A DNA stretch of 64,000 bases from JAOAPG01 sp963791575 (GCA_963791575.1 CAWBSY010000002.1:248001-312000), one strand, 5' to 3'; numbered from the stretch's first letter, positions 52,615 through 61,998 are shown. The notes: generated by a model not told the origin, from the sequence alone. Numbers and translations: made by a program.

Positions 52615-53703
52615 GTGACAGACCTGTTGGCTCGCAAGGATTCAGGCTTGTCGGAGTTTAACGCGCAAAGCAGTGTCGCTTTTCAGGATGATTCTAACCT
52701 CGTTGAACCAGCGAGAGATCCCCAAGGTAAGAGGTGGTTTTCTCACGTTGCCCGACGCATAAAGGAAAACGAGACGTTGTTTCGTCTCAGCGTGCGGATG
52801 TTTCGTGGGCTGCAACGAGTGGGCCTGAACGTAACTCCTAATCACTTTTATTGGCCAATTCCGGATTTGCGCGAGCTTGAAACCAGGGAGTGGCCTCTCT
52901 ACGTTCCTACAAGCTTCGATTTGAGGTTGGACGACCAACAAACTTTCGCCCAAAATGTGGTCAGCAAATATATCGGCGAGTGCGACTTCACCGATGAACC
53001 GAACTCTAGCGGCGCTTATCACTTCAATAACGGGTTCTTTGAAACTGTGGACGCTGAAGTTGCTTATAGCATGATGCGGTACTACAAGCCTTCTCGCGTA
53101 ATTGAAATTGGTTCGGGATATAGCAGTCGGGTATTAGCCAAGGCGCTCCGGGTAAATCGTGAGCTTGATCGCGTAGAGGGGGAGTTGATCACCATTGATC
53201 CTCATCCAGAGCGGCTACCACCGGACGGCATGGGAGAGTTTGTCACCTATCGGCAGCAGTGCGTGCAGGACGTTGACCTGGATGTCTTCAAGACTTTAGG
53301 GAGTGGGGACGTACTATTTATCGATTCGAGCCATGTCGTTGGAACTGGTGGAGATGTAGTTCGCGAATACCTCGAGATCCTTCCGGCCCTGAATCCAGGT
53401 GTAATCATTCACGTGCATGACATATTTTTACCTTCTGACTATCCACGCCGTGCCGTCCTGCATAATTTATGCTTCTGGTCGGAACAATATTTATTGCAGG
53501 CCTTCCTCAGCTTCAACTCTAGTTTTCAGGTACTTTGGGCTTCGAGTGCGATGCAATTTTTCCATCCCAAGACTTTGGAAAATTGCTTTCCGCGCTGGAA
53601 GCACAGCTACCGATCCATGCCTTATTCGAAACGCCGCTTCATTCCGAGCATGGATGACGAGCGAGTTTGGCCGTCCAGTTTTTGGATGCGACGCTCCGAA
53701 TGA
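52615..53703 (+). CDS. Class I SAM-dependent methyltransferase
   Basis: A 362-residue protein. The N-terminal ~130 residues have no clear motif (RLSVRMFRGLQRVGLN, NHFYWPIPDLRELE). A class I methyltransferase domain follows with SAM motif RVIEIGSGYSSRVLAKAL and TIDPHPERLP, then DVLFIDSSHVVGTGGDV and GVIIHVHDIFLPSDYP. This is the methyltransferase_24 type, often found with surface glycan genes. GTG 52615 follows AGGAGG. Substrate unknown. Confidence 0.87.
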   Translation: MTDLLARKDSGLSEFNAQSSVAFQDDSNLVEPARDPQGKRWFSHVARRIKENETLFRLSVRMFRGLQRVGLNVTPNHFYWPIPDLRELETREWPLYVPTSFDLRLDDQQTFAQNVVSKYIGECDFTDEPNSSGAYHFNNGFFETVDAEVAYSMMRYYKPSRVIEIGSGYSSRVLAKALRVNRELDRVEGELITIDPHPERLPPDGMGEFVTYRQQCVQDVDLDVFKTLGSGDVLFIDSSHVVGTGGDVVREYLEILPALNPGVIIHVHDIFLPSDYPRRAVLHNLCFWSEQYLLQAFLSFNSSFQVLWASSAMQFFHPKTLENCFPRWKHSYRSMPYSKRRFIPSMDDERVWPSSFWMRRSE

Positions 53704-53738
53704 AGATGAGGAGAGCGGGGCTAATTGCATGACAGGAA

Positions 53739-55391
53739 TCAGAATTTCACGCTCGGCAAAAACTGCGGCGGCTTTCTAGGCTTGATCGTTTGCTCGAATC
53801 CATAAGCAATCTTCAGCAAAGTTGGTTCGCTCCACGCACGACCAAAAAAAGAAATCCCCACCGGCAATCCGAAAACAAATCCCGCAGGCACCGAAATGTC
53901 CGGATACCCCGCAACGGCCGCAGCATTGGAACTGCCGCCGACCGCATGATCTCCGTTCGCCCAATCATTGGTCCAGGCGGGCCCCGCTGTAGGAGCGACA
54001 ATCGCATCCAGATGAAACTTGTCCATCACTCCATCAATGCCGCCTTGCCGTGACAACCTGTGGTTCGCATCCAATGCGTCCAAATATTCTTTGCTGGTGA
54101 GCGGACCCTTGGCCTCGGCTTTAATAAAAATATCCTGGCCGAAGTAGGGCATTTCTTTGTTTTTGTTTTTTTGGTTGAAGTCGATTATTTCTTTCAACGA
54201 TTTTGGCGCTCCGGGCCGCCCGGCTAAATAGGTGTTCAGATCGGCCTTCAATTCATACAGTAGAACGGTCAGCTCTGTGTCGTCGAATTTTCCATGAGAC
54301 TCCAGATCGGCTGGATCGACAATGACTGCGCCCGCCCGCTTTATTTCCTCAAGCAGTGTCTCCATCAATTCATCTACTGCATCGTTGAAACCGAAATACT
54401 TTCTCGCGACCCCAATGCGTGCGCCCTTCAATCCATTGGGATCGAGAAATTGCGTGTAGTTTGCTGCTGCTTTTCCTCGACTGTCATTTGTCGCACTGTC
54501 GCGCGGATCAACCCAGCCAACAGCGCTTAAGAGAATTGCGGCGTCGCGAACTGTTCGTGTTAGCGGTCCTGCAGTATCTTGACTATGCGCGATAGGAATA
54601 ATGCCGGCCCGACTGATTAATCCAAGCGTCGGCTTGATTCCGACAACTCCATTAGCCGAAGCAGGACAGACCACAGACCCGTCAGTTTCCGTTCCGACGG
54701 CAAGCGCACACAAGTTGGCCGAAACGGCCGCGCCTGAGCCCGAACTCGATCCGCAAGGATTGCGATCAAGCGCATAGGGATTCAGCGTTTGCCCACCTCG
54801 ACCGCTCCAGCCGCTGGTTGAATGACTCGATCGAATGTTTGCCCACTCACTCAGGTTCGTCTTGCCGAGAATCACCGCTCCAGCTTCGCGCAACTTCTGC
54901 GCAACAAAAGAATCCCGCGCTGGTTTCGATCCGAGCAATGCCAGAGACCCCGCTGTAGTTTGCATTCGATCTGCGGTATCGATGTTGTCTTTGATGAGAA
55001 CGGGAATCCCGTGCAAAGGTCCGCGTGCAGTTTTCTCTTTGCGTTCTTTATCGAGCGCCTCGGAAATTGCCAGGGCATCAGGATTGAGTTCAATCACACT
55101 GTTCACGGTTGGGCCATGTTTGTCGATTTCCTCAATACGCGCCAGATATTTTTCCGTAATTGATCGGGAGGTGAGCGCTCCTGAGTGCATCCTGTCCTGA
55201 AGGTCGGCGACAGTGATTTCATCCAGTTCGAATGGTTTGACCGCACTTGCAGACGTTGACGCCTCGTTCTCGCGTGCACCTGCCAGGGCGGGCAGCAGGG
55301 AACTGCCGACCGCAGTTAAAATGCTCGCCTGCAGAAAACGACGGCGTGGTGAAATCTCTCTCGTGAAATCGGCATCTGCTTTTTTGCTCAA
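53739..55391 (-). CDS. Tat-exported amidase (amidase signature family)
   Basis: A 550-residue amidase-signature enzyme, hydrolysing carboxamide bonds. A twin-arginine leader (SPRRRFLQASILTAVGSSLL) precedes the mature part. The Ser-cisSer-Lys triad is represented by Lys in HGIPVLIKDNIDTAD and serines in NPCGSSSGSGAAVSANL, and the diagnostic glycine-rich signature TDGSVVCPASANGVVGIKP follows. Size and features match exported amidases (AmiE/GatA-like) found singly in soil bacteria. Substrate unknown. Not part of a clear operon; it converges with the preceding methyltransferase gene. Confidence 0.94.
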   Translation of the reverse strand: MSKKADADFTREISPRRRFLQASILTAVGSSLLPALAGARENEASTSASAVKPFELDEITVADLQDRMHSGALTSRSITEKYLARIEEIDKHGPTVNSVIELNPDALAISEALDKERKEKTARGPLHGIPVLIKDNIDTADRMQTTAGSLALLGSKPARDSFVAQKLREAGAVILGKTNLSEWANIRSSHSTSGWSGRGGQTLNPYALDRNPCGSSSGSGAAVSANLCALAVGTETDGSVVCPASANGVVGIKPTLGLISRAGIIPIAHSQDTAGPLTRTVRDAAILLSAVGWVDPRDSATNDSRGKAAANYTQFLDPNGLKGARIGVARKYFGFNDAVDELMETLLEEIKRAGAVIVDPADLESHGKFDDTELTVLLYELKADLNTYLAGRPGAPKSLKEIIDFNQKNKNKEMPYFGQDIFIKAEAKGPLTSKEYLDALDANHRLSRQGGIDGVMDKFHLDAIVAPTAGPAWTNDWANGDHAVGGSSNAAAVAGYPDISVPAGFVFGLPVGISFFGRAWSEPTLLKIAYGFEQTIKPRKPPQFLPSVKF

Positions 55392-55621
55392 GTAGCGCTT
55401 CTCCTGTTCAACTCAGAGTTTTCTCTCGCAGAGTCAGTTATTCAAAGTTCGGCAAAGGTTCAGGGCAAAGCTGAAGAATTATAGGCGATTCGATTGAAAT
55501 GTATCGTCGTAAATTGCTGGGAAATCGCTGAAATCTATCGTTTCTCCTCTTGATGCCACTGACCTCTGAAACAATCTGTGAACCTTTAAAAAAGGTTGCC
55601 GCATCGTATAATGAAGAATCC

Positions 55622-56599
55622 ATGCCCAAGTACTCTATTGTCGTTCCCCTGCACAACGAGCAGGAAAATGTTACTGACCTCTATGACCGTCTAAAGGCTG
55701 TTATGGAGGTTAATGGTGAGAGCTTTGAGATCGTGCTCGTGGATGATGGTTCCCGCGACCATACCTTCAACATGCTCCGTGAAATTGCCGGAATCGATAG
55801 CCGGGTTACGGTAGTAAAGTTGCGACGAAATTTCGGTCAGACCTCGGCCCTGGCCGCCGGATTCGACAACTCGCGGGGAGAATACATCATAGCCATGGAT
55901 GGCGATCTGCAGCACGATCCGGCCGATATCCCGATGTTTCTGGAGAAGATTGCCGAAGGCTACGACATTGTAAGTGGCTGGCGCAAGGTGCGAATCGACA
56001 ATTTGTGGCTACGCCGCATCCCCTCGAAGTGCGCCAATTGGGTAATGGCAAAGCTGAGCGGCGTGGATATTCACGATTTTGGCACGACTTTTAAAGCCTA
56101 CCGCCGCGACATCCTGGAACAAGTTCCGTTGTATGGGGAACTGCACCGTTTTATTCCAGCCTTGGCGTCGTGGCATGGTGCATCGATCTGTGAAGTGCCG
56201 ATTCGCAATGTAAATCGCGAGCGCGGAGTTTCACATTACGGCATCTCCCGAACTTTTCGGGTATTTTTTGATCTGATTACCATTCGATTCCTGCTGCGCT
56301 ACTTATCCCGTCCGCTGCATTTCTTTGGAACGCTGGGAATGTTCAGCATTTTCGCGGGATCAGGGGTAACGATGTGGTTGTTGATTGAGAAATTCCTCCG
56401 GCATTCGCACGTCATGGCTGAGCACGGACCGATGATGATCTTCGCAGCAGTGCTGCTGCTGGCGGGTCTCAATCTTTTGGCTGTTGGACTGTTAGGTGAA
56501 ATGCAGGTGCGTCATTATCACGAACCATCGCGCAGAGCGCCATATTCAGTAGATAGAGTGCTACGCTCGCACAGCGAAGAGCACACCATCTCAGAGTAA
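55622..56599 (+). CDS. Glycosyltransferase family 2, ArnC/DPM1-like
   Basis: A 325-residue membrane glycosyltransferase. The GT2 domain has YSIVVPLHNEQENVTDLYDRL, EIVLVDDGSRD, and the metal-binding YIIAMDGDLQHDPAD. Two C-terminal membrane segments (FFGTLGMFSIFAGSGVTMWLL and MMIFAAVLLLAGLNLLAVGLLG) are typical of polyprenyl-phosphate glycosyltransferases such as ArnC and GtrB, which load a sugar on undecaprenyl phosphate. ATG 55622 gives the family length; ATG 55550 would add 24 residues. Sugar and acceptor unknown. Confidence 0.9.
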   Translation: MPKYSIVVPLHNEQENVTDLYDRLKAVMEVNGESFEIVLVDDGSRDHTFNMLREIAGIDSRVTVVKLRRNFGQTSALAAGFDNSRGEYIIAMDGDLQHDPADIPMFLEKIAEGYDIVSGWRKVRIDNLWLRRIPSKCANWVMAKLSGVDIHDFGTTFKAYRRDILEQVPLYGELHRFIPALASWHGASICEVPIRNVNRERGVSHYGISRTFRVFFDLITIRFLLRYLSRPLHFFGTLGMFSIFAGSGVTMWLLIEKFLRHSHVMAEHGPMMIFAAVLLLAGLNLLAVGLLGEMQVRHYHEPSRRAPYSVDRVLRSHSEEHTISE

Positions 56600-56610
56600 T
56601 CCCAATTATA

Positions 56611-56672
56611 TTGTCATCCTGAGCGCAGTGAATTCATGCGCTTGCGAATGAATTCCAAGTCGAAGGATCTCT
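56611..56672. repeat. Interspersed composite palindrome
   Basis: Outer blocks GTCATCCTGAGCG and TCGAAGGATCT pair through ATCCT/AGGAT, and an inner palindrome, GAATTCAT with ATGAATTC, lies around GCGCTTGCGA. The outer sequence is a type I know as an interspersed repeat in many bacterial genomes. It lies between the GT2 gene and the dehydrogenase 3' end. Confidence 0.55.
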
Positions 56673-56691
56673 ACTCACACGAAACTTCCTG

Positions 56692-57799
56692 CTATCCGAA
56701 GGCTTCCTTATTCACTACGTAAGGCATCTTCGTCACATCCCCGCCATAATTTCCTTCCAGCACATCGATTAGCCCTTGCACGCAGCGTCCGGCCATTCCT
56801 TTATTCGGATCTGTTGACAGCCGTGTTATTTCTGCCGCGCTAGCAAAATGCGGCAGCAGCCTGCACCGGTCTTCAATGGCTGGATCTCGCAACGGAGAAT
56901 CAGCCGGCAAAGGCTCCTTCTCATAGACATCGAGCGCCGCCCCAGCAATCCATTTTTCTCGCAACGCCTTCGCCAAAGCATTCTCATCGATTACCGGACC
57001 GCGTGAGGTATTTACCAGAAACGCACTCGGCTTCATCTTTCGCAGAGTCTGCTCGTTAAAAAGGTGGTAAGTAGGAGTCGAACTTTCGCTTTCGCGGATC
57101 AGCGGGACGTGCACGCTTACAAAATCGGCTTCACTTAACGCTTGGTCGAGAGGCACGTATTTGATCCATGTCTTCTCTTTTGAAATCCCGCGTGCCTGCG
57201 CGTAAATCCATCGTTTCCTGAATCGCTGCCACATACTCGTGATTCTGATAGGCAGGATCGTAACAAAGAATATTCATATCGAATCCCGCGCATTTCTTGA
57301 TCATGGCTAGTCCAATGCGTCCGGTTCCGATAATGGCGATTGTCTTTCCGGTGACTTCGTTCCCAAGGAACGGCAAATATGGATGCCAGTATCCCCATTG
57401 GTTCTCCCGTGTGAGATGCTCTGCGGTCCACATCTTGCGGGCGAGTGTGCCCAAAAGAAAGAATGCAAATTCCGCTGTCGCTTCCGTTAGCACATCAGCA
57501 GTGTGGGTAAAAGGAATCTTGTAGCGGTTCGCATCTGCCCGATTAATGTTGTCGAAGCCGACCGCGATTTGCGCGACCACCTTGAGCGATTTCTTGCCGG
57601 CTTCGAAAATCTCGGCATCAATGGGATCGCGCAAGGTAGTGATCAAACCATCAATGCCGGATTTCACTTTATCGACGATTAGCGTCTTTGGCGGAGCCTC
57701 GGGCGGGGAATACACCTCGACTTCGTAACCGCGCTGTCGCAGAAGATCGATGGACGGTCCGATATCACAAGTAGCGAAAACGCGAAATTTCTTGGACAT
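56692..57799 (-). CDS. D-2-hydroxyacid dehydrogenase (GhrB/SerA-like), frame-broken
   Basis: Two minus-strand frames form a D-isomer-specific 2-hydroxyacid dehydrogenase of about 360 residues. Frame one (57799 to about 57210) has the N-terminal part (VFATCDIGPSIDLLRQRG) and the NAD site IAIIGTGRIGLAMIKK; frame two (about 57215 to 56692) has FVSVHVPL, the catalytic Arg in LVNTSRGPVIDENALA and the His in LLPHFASAAEITR. The break is at about 57195-57215, where one extra base (or two missing) shifts the frame. Such enzymes reduce glyoxylate or hydroxypyruvate; substrate uncertain. Sequencing error is possible. Confidence 0.88.
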
Positions 57800-57818
57800 T
57801 AGAAGTCAGAAATACTGC

Positions 57819-58571
57819 TCACTTATGGAAAAGGTCACTGATCGCTTGTTTCATTACCTGTCCGCTGACGTCGGAAATTGATGTTGTGAGCGGGATCTCT
57901 TTGGGGCAAATCTCGACGCAGTTCTGCGCGTAACCGCATTCCTGAATGCCGCCGTCCCCCATAAGGGCGACAAGGCGCTCCCGCTTCAAGGCTGCCCCGG
58001 TAGGGTGAGCATTGAATAAACGCACTTGCGAAATAGCAGCTGCTCCGACGAAACCAGTTTCTTCGTTGAATTGCGGGCATGCTTCCATGCAGCAGCAACA
58101 GGAGATGCAATTCGACAACGGATACGCTACTTCCTGTGCTTCGGGCGAAATACGTGGACCCGAGCCCAGATCGTAACTGCCATCGATTGGCACCCACGCT
58201 TTCACCGCCTTCAGATTTTCGAAGAGAACGCTGCGATCAACAGATAAATCGCGAACGACGGGAAATTTGGAGAACGGTTCGAGACGAACCGGCTGCTCAA
58301 GTTTGTCCACCAGAGCGGAGCAGGCCATGCGCGCGCGTCCATTGATCAGCATGGCGCAAGAGCCGCAGATCTCTTCCAGGCAATTTGCGTCGTAGGTAAT
58401 CGGGGTCGTCGCTTTGCCATCTCTGGTCACCGGATTGGCCGCGATTTCCATCAGGGATGAGATCACATTCATGCCCGAGTGCCAGTTGAGTTCGAATTCT
58501 TCCCAATGAGGCGTGGCGGTGGGAGTGGCCTGGCGTTTGATTTTGAAGAGGACAGTTTTATTGTTTGCCAT
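57819..58571 (-). CDS. sdhB: Succinate dehydrogenase iron-sulfur subunit
   Basis: A 250-residue iron-sulfur protein of complex II, carrying electrons from SdhA flavin to quinone. The [2Fe-2S] ligands are in YDANCLEEICGSCAMLINGRARMAC; the [4Fe-4S]/[3Fe-4S] ligands in NCISCCCCMEACPQ and NCVEICPKEIPL. The central run of four Cys is unusual but leaves the CxxC spacing intact. It is the last gene of sdhCAB on this strand, 99 bases after sdhA, with a REP hairpin between. Confidence 0.95.
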   Translation of the reverse strand: MANNKTVLFKIKRQATPTATPHWEEFELNWHSGMNVISSLMEIAANPVTRDGKATTPITYDANCLEEICGSCAMLINGRARMACSALVDKLEQPVRLEPFSKFPVVRDLSVDRSVLFENLKAVKAWVPIDGSYDLGSGPRISPEAQEVAYPLSNCISCCCCMEACPQFNEETGFVGAAAISQVRLFNAHPTGAALKRERLVALMGDGGIQECGYAQNCVEICPKEIPLTTSISDVSGQVMKQAISDLFHK

Positions 58572-58617
58572 TATGTGGTTCTATTTTGTCTCGCGTTGGT
58601 TTGGATCGTCTTTTAAT

Positions 58618-58651
58618 CCCGCCCTTCGCTTCGCGATAGACGGGGCACCCC
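58618..58651. repeat. REP-like hairpin G, between sdhA and sdhB
   Basis: Matches hairpins B1/B2: CCCG/CGGG outer stem, TCGC/GCGA inner stem around TTC, one fewer base in the 3' internal loop, CACCC tail. Its location between sdhA and sdhB suggests a possible mRNA processing or stability site. Confidence 0.75.
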
Positions 58652-58670
58652 GCTTCGGCGAGAGAGAGTC

Positions 58671-60440
58671 TCAATACTTCCTCGGCCTTGGCGGAATCAG
58701 ACTTACATCAACTGGCTCGAATTCGAATTTCGGCTCGTCCGCGTCGGGCGCAAAGTATGCTTTGGTAGTTTTCAGAAAATTCTTGTCGTCGCGCTCGGGG
58801 AACTCCGGCTTGTAGTGCGCCCCACGCGATTCATCCCTCAAGGCTGCACCTTGCGCGATGACCCGTGACAACTGCAGCATGTTATACAGCTGGCGTGTGA
58901 AAGCTACGGAGGTATTCGCCCACTGCGAACGGTCACTCAAGTTGATATTTCGGAAGCGCTCCAGAAGTTCCACCAACTTGGCATCGGTCTGAATCAAATT
59001 CTTGTTGTAGCGGATGACCGTGCAATCCTTGGTCATTAACTCTCCGAGCTCGCGCCAGAGTCGGAACGGATTTTCGGTCCCTTCGGACTTCATCAGCGTC
59101 GCGTTATTATCTTCCTGATGCTTTCGCTCCGTCTCAAAATGTCCATTGCTAGATGCAGCTTGCAGATTGCGCGCATAGCGGACCGCATTGGGTCCCGCTA
59201 TCGATCCGCCAAAGATGCACGATACCAGCGAATTCGCACCTAGACGATTGGCTCCGTGATACTGGTATTCACATTCTCCTGCGGCGAAAATGCCGGGAAT
59301 ATTTGTCGCCTGGTTGTAATCCACCCATAGGCCGCCCATGGTGTAGTGCATGCCAGGGAAAATCTTCATGGGCACTTCGCGTGGATCGTCTCCCACGAAC
59401 TTCTCGTAAATCTCCAGAATGCCTTCGAGCTTGCGGTCGAGGGTCGCGCGATCAATGTGCGTCAGGTCGAGGTAGACCATTGGCTTGCCATCGATGCCTA
59501 ACCCGTTTTCAAACACAACTTTGAAGATTGCTCGCGTCGCAACGTCACGAGGCACAAGGTTGCCGTATTTTGGATACCATTCCTCCAGGAAGTAGAACCG
59601 CTCGTTCTGCGGAATCGATAGCGGATCGCGTTTATCACCGGGAGCCTTTGGCACCCACACCCGTCCGCCTTCGCCGCGAGCCGATTCCGACATGAGCCTT
59701 AGCTTGTCTTCGCCGGGGATCGATGTGGGATGCACCTGAATGAATTCGCCATTGGCGTAGTAGCATCCCTGCTGGTAAAGAGCTGATTGCGCCGACCCCG
59801 TACAGACAACCGAGTTCGTGGATTTCCCGAATATCGCGCCGATGCCGCCGGTCGCTATGATGATCGCGTCTGCGGGAAAAGTGCGCACTTCCATTGAACG
59901 CAAATCCATGGCGCAGATCCCACGCGCAACACGATTGCCGTCGAGCACAGCCGATAAAAATTCCCAAGATTCGTACTTCTTAACTTTTCCCTCGGACTCG
60001 TAGCGGCGTACCTGTTCGTCGAGCGCGTAAAGGAGCTGCTGACCCGTGGTAGCTCCGGCGAAAGCCGTGCGATGATGCAGGGTTCCGCCAAACCGGCGAA
60101 AGTCGAGCAGCCCCTCTGGAGTGCGATTGAAAGGCACACCCATGCGGTCAAGTAGATCGATAATAGCGGGGGCGGCCTCACACATCGCTTTGATTGGAGG
60201 CTGGTTGCCAAGGAAGTCGCCGCCATAAACGCTGTCATCAAAGTGTTGCCAGGTTGAGTCGCCTTCGCCTTTTAGATTTTTGGCGGCGTTGATGCCGCCC
60301 TGGGCGCAGACGGAATGCGATCGTTTTACCGGAACGATAGAGAATAGGTCTACATCTCCGCCCATCTCCGCAATTTTGATCACTGCAGAAAGTCCGGCGA
60401 GTCCTCCGCCGACCACTATAATTTTCGGGTTCGATGCCAT
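58671..60440 (-). CDS. sdhA: Succinate dehydrogenase flavoprotein subunit
   Basis: A 589-residue flavoprotein oxidising succinate to fumarate. The FAD-binding motif is IIVVGGGLAGLSAVIKI at the N-terminus, and the FAD-linking/active region has SVCAQGGINAAKN; the substrate-binding HPTSIPGEDKLRLMSES with RGEGGRVWVPK and the C-terminal MLQLSRVIAQGAALRDESRGAHYKPEFPERDD are typical. ATG 60440 follows GGAGCGAG; an earlier in-frame codon at 60494 is less likely. Second gene of sdhCAB. Confidence 0.96.
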   Translation of the reverse strand: MASNPKIIVVGGGLAGLSAVIKIAEMGGDVDLFSIVPVKRSHSVCAQGGINAAKNLKGEGDSTWQHFDDSVYGGDFLGNQPPIKAMCEAAPAIIDLLDRMGVPFNRTPEGLLDFRRFGGTLHHRTAFAGATTGQQLLYALDEQVRRYESEGKVKKYESWEFLSAVLDGNRVARGICAMDLRSMEVRTFPADAIIIATGGIGAIFGKSTNSVVCTGSAQSALYQQGCYYANGEFIQVHPTSIPGEDKLRLMSESARGEGGRVWVPKAPGDKRDPLSIPQNERFYFLEEWYPKYGNLVPRDVATRAIFKVVFENGLGIDGKPMVYLDLTHIDRATLDRKLEGILEIYEKFVGDDPREVPMKIFPGMHYTMGGLWVDYNQATNIPGIFAAGECEYQYHGANRLGANSLVSCIFGGSIAGPNAVRYARNLQAASSNGHFETERKHQEDNNATLMKSEGTENPFRLWRELGELMTKDCTVIRYNKNLIQTDAKLVELLERFRNINLSDRSQWANTSVAFTRQLYNMLQLSRVIAQGAALRDESRGAHYKPEFPERDDKNFLKTTKAYFAPDADEPKFEFEPVDVSLIPPRPRKY

Positions 60441-60515
60441 CTCGCTCCGATTTCCAATCAATCTGCCGGGATCGTGCCCGGGCACTCCGCGCATGACTAC
60501 TTAGAACATTACAAC

Positions 60516-61256
60516 TTAACGCATGACGACCGATTCATTTGTCGAGCCAGTCGGGTCCAAAGGTTGCAAAGGAGTGTTCAAGAAGGAATACATAGTGACT
60601 GCGCCGATCAAGACAAACACTATCCCAATCACCGCGCACACATAGCCAAACTTTCGTCGTGCACCATCGCCGACCGTGATGCCCCACTTAGCGGCGAAGA
60701 GCCAGAGTCCGTAAGCGAAATGCCAGGACGCCGCAATTATGCCGACAGCGTAAAAGGCGACTGCCCATGGGCTCTGGAGTTCTGCCTGGACTTTTCCAAA
60801 AGCAGAAGCCGGGTGACTCAAAAGATGAATGCCACTGAAGCGCAAGTGCCACGTATGCCATACGATGTAGAAGAAAGCTATCGCACCGGTCCAGCGCTGG
60901 GCCGTGTACAGCCAATTGCCCGTCCACGGATATTCGCCGACGTTGCTGTCTCCGCGGTACCAGATATAAAAGCCGTACAGCGAGTGATAAAGAATTGGCA
61001 GCCAGATGCCGAACAACTCGAGTCCGACCACGAATGGGAAACTTGATAGAAATTCAACCTGCTTGGTATAAGCTCCTGGGCCCTTAGTCGCGAATGCATT
61101 GGAAACAAAGTGCTCGATCAGGAACAATCCGATCGGAACGATTCCGCTGAGCGAATGCAAGCGGCGGAGAAGAAAGGAATGTCCCTGGCCCGCTCGCAAA
61201 GGAGGTACCCCGTTTTTCGGATTGGTCGGAGCTGGAGCACTGACCGATGTTGCCAC
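60516..61256 (-). CDS. sdhC: Succinate dehydrogenase cytochrome b subunit
   Basis: A 246-residue membrane anchor binding two haems b. Five hydrophobic segments are present, with His residues in FLLRRLHSLSGIVPIGLFLIEHF, LYHSLYGFYIWYRG, YIVWHTWHLRFSG and SWHFAYGLWLFAAKWG, as in the five-helix, single-subunit (B-type) succinate:quinone reductases of Bacillus, Chlamydia and Bacteroidetes. There is no separate SdhD. First gene of sdhCAB; sdhA follows after 75 bases. Confidence 0.92.
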   Translation of the reverse strand: MATSVSAPAPTNPKNGVPPLRAGQGHSFLLRRLHSLSGIVPIGLFLIEHFVSNAFATKGPGAYTKQVEFLSSFPFVVGLELFGIWLPILYHSLYGFYIWYRGDSNVGEYPWTGNWLYTAQRWTGAIAFFYIVWHTWHLRFSGIHLLSHPASAFGKVQAELQSPWAVAFYAVGIIAASWHFAYGLWLFAAKWGITVGDGARRKFGYVCAVIGIVFVLIGAVTMYSFLNTPLQPLDPTGSTNESVVMR

Positions 61257-61361
61257 AGAACACTCCTTATCGCTTCAGAGATCAGAGGAGAACCTTTTAT
61301 TATGTTGGCGAGAGAGAAGCGAAGTCAAGGACTCGGCGGAATAGGCATTACTTTTTAGTTT

Positions 61362-61985
61362 TCAAGGATGCTCAGTGGAGCTATACCAGCTCAAAAACTT
61401 TCGGAACGCTTCCCCTCGATGGCTATATTTGGCCTTCTCCTCCGGTAACAATTGCGCGAAGGTTTTCTGAATTTCCGGAAAATAAAACAAAGGGTCATAG
61501 CCGAATCCCTGCGTTCCTTGGCGATGATCTAGGATGATTCCCTCAGAAGTGCCGCGGAATGTGGCAAGAGTCTTGCCATCCCGGGCGGTCGCGATTACGC
61601 ATATAAAACGTGCCGTACGATTTTCCCGCGGAACACCTTCGAGTTCCCGGATTAGACGATTATTGTTGGCTTCGTCATCTGTGTTGGATTCTGCGCGATG
61701 TGGTTCTTCGGCGGCATATCGCGCCGAATGAACTCCGGGGGCACCATTTAATGCGTCGACCTCCAAACCGGAATCATCGGCGAGCACGATTTCACCCGGA
61801 ACATGTGTGCTGTATACTTCTGCTTTCTTTTTGGCATTCTCCTCAAAAGTGAGACCGTCTTCAACGACCGGGGGCAGGGAAGGGAATCCGGGTATCGAAG
61901 CAATCTCGATCTCCAGCGGAGTAGCTATTCCGGCAAAGTCGCGAAGCTTGCCTGAGTTCGAAGTGGCGATAAGAATACGAGTCAT
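61362..61985 (-). CDS. rdgB: XTP/dITP pyrophosphatase (RdgB/HAM1)
   Basis: A 207-residue nucleotide-sanitising enzyme, hydrolysing non-canonical XTP, ITP and dITP to the monophosphates. Motifs are ILIATSNSGKLRDFAGI at the N-terminus, EENAKKKA, LADDSGLEVDALNGAPGVHSARYA, and GFGYDPLFYFPE with AQLLPEEKAKYSHRGEA. ATG 61985 gives the family start; an extension to 62054 would overlap the upstream gene. It starts 13 bases after the membrane protein gene stop and is probably cotranscribed with it. Confidence 0.95.
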   Translation of the reverse strand: MTRILIATSNSGKLRDFAGIATPLEIEIASIPGFPSLPPVVEDGLTFEENAKKKAEVYSTHVPGEIVLADDSGLEVDALNGAPGVHSARYAAEEPHRAESNTDDEANNNRLIRELEGVPRENRTARFICVIATARDGKTLATFRGTSEGIILDHRQGTQGFGYDPLFYFPEIQKTFAQLLPEEKAKYSHRGEAFRKFLSWYSSTEHP

Positions 61986-61998
61986 AGTTGGAGGTCCG

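Noticed and set aside
5481..58651. REP hairpins considered as CRISPR repeats or terminators
   Set aside because: They are dispersed singly, not in regularly spaced arrays; most lack T-runs, and the copies are in both orientations.
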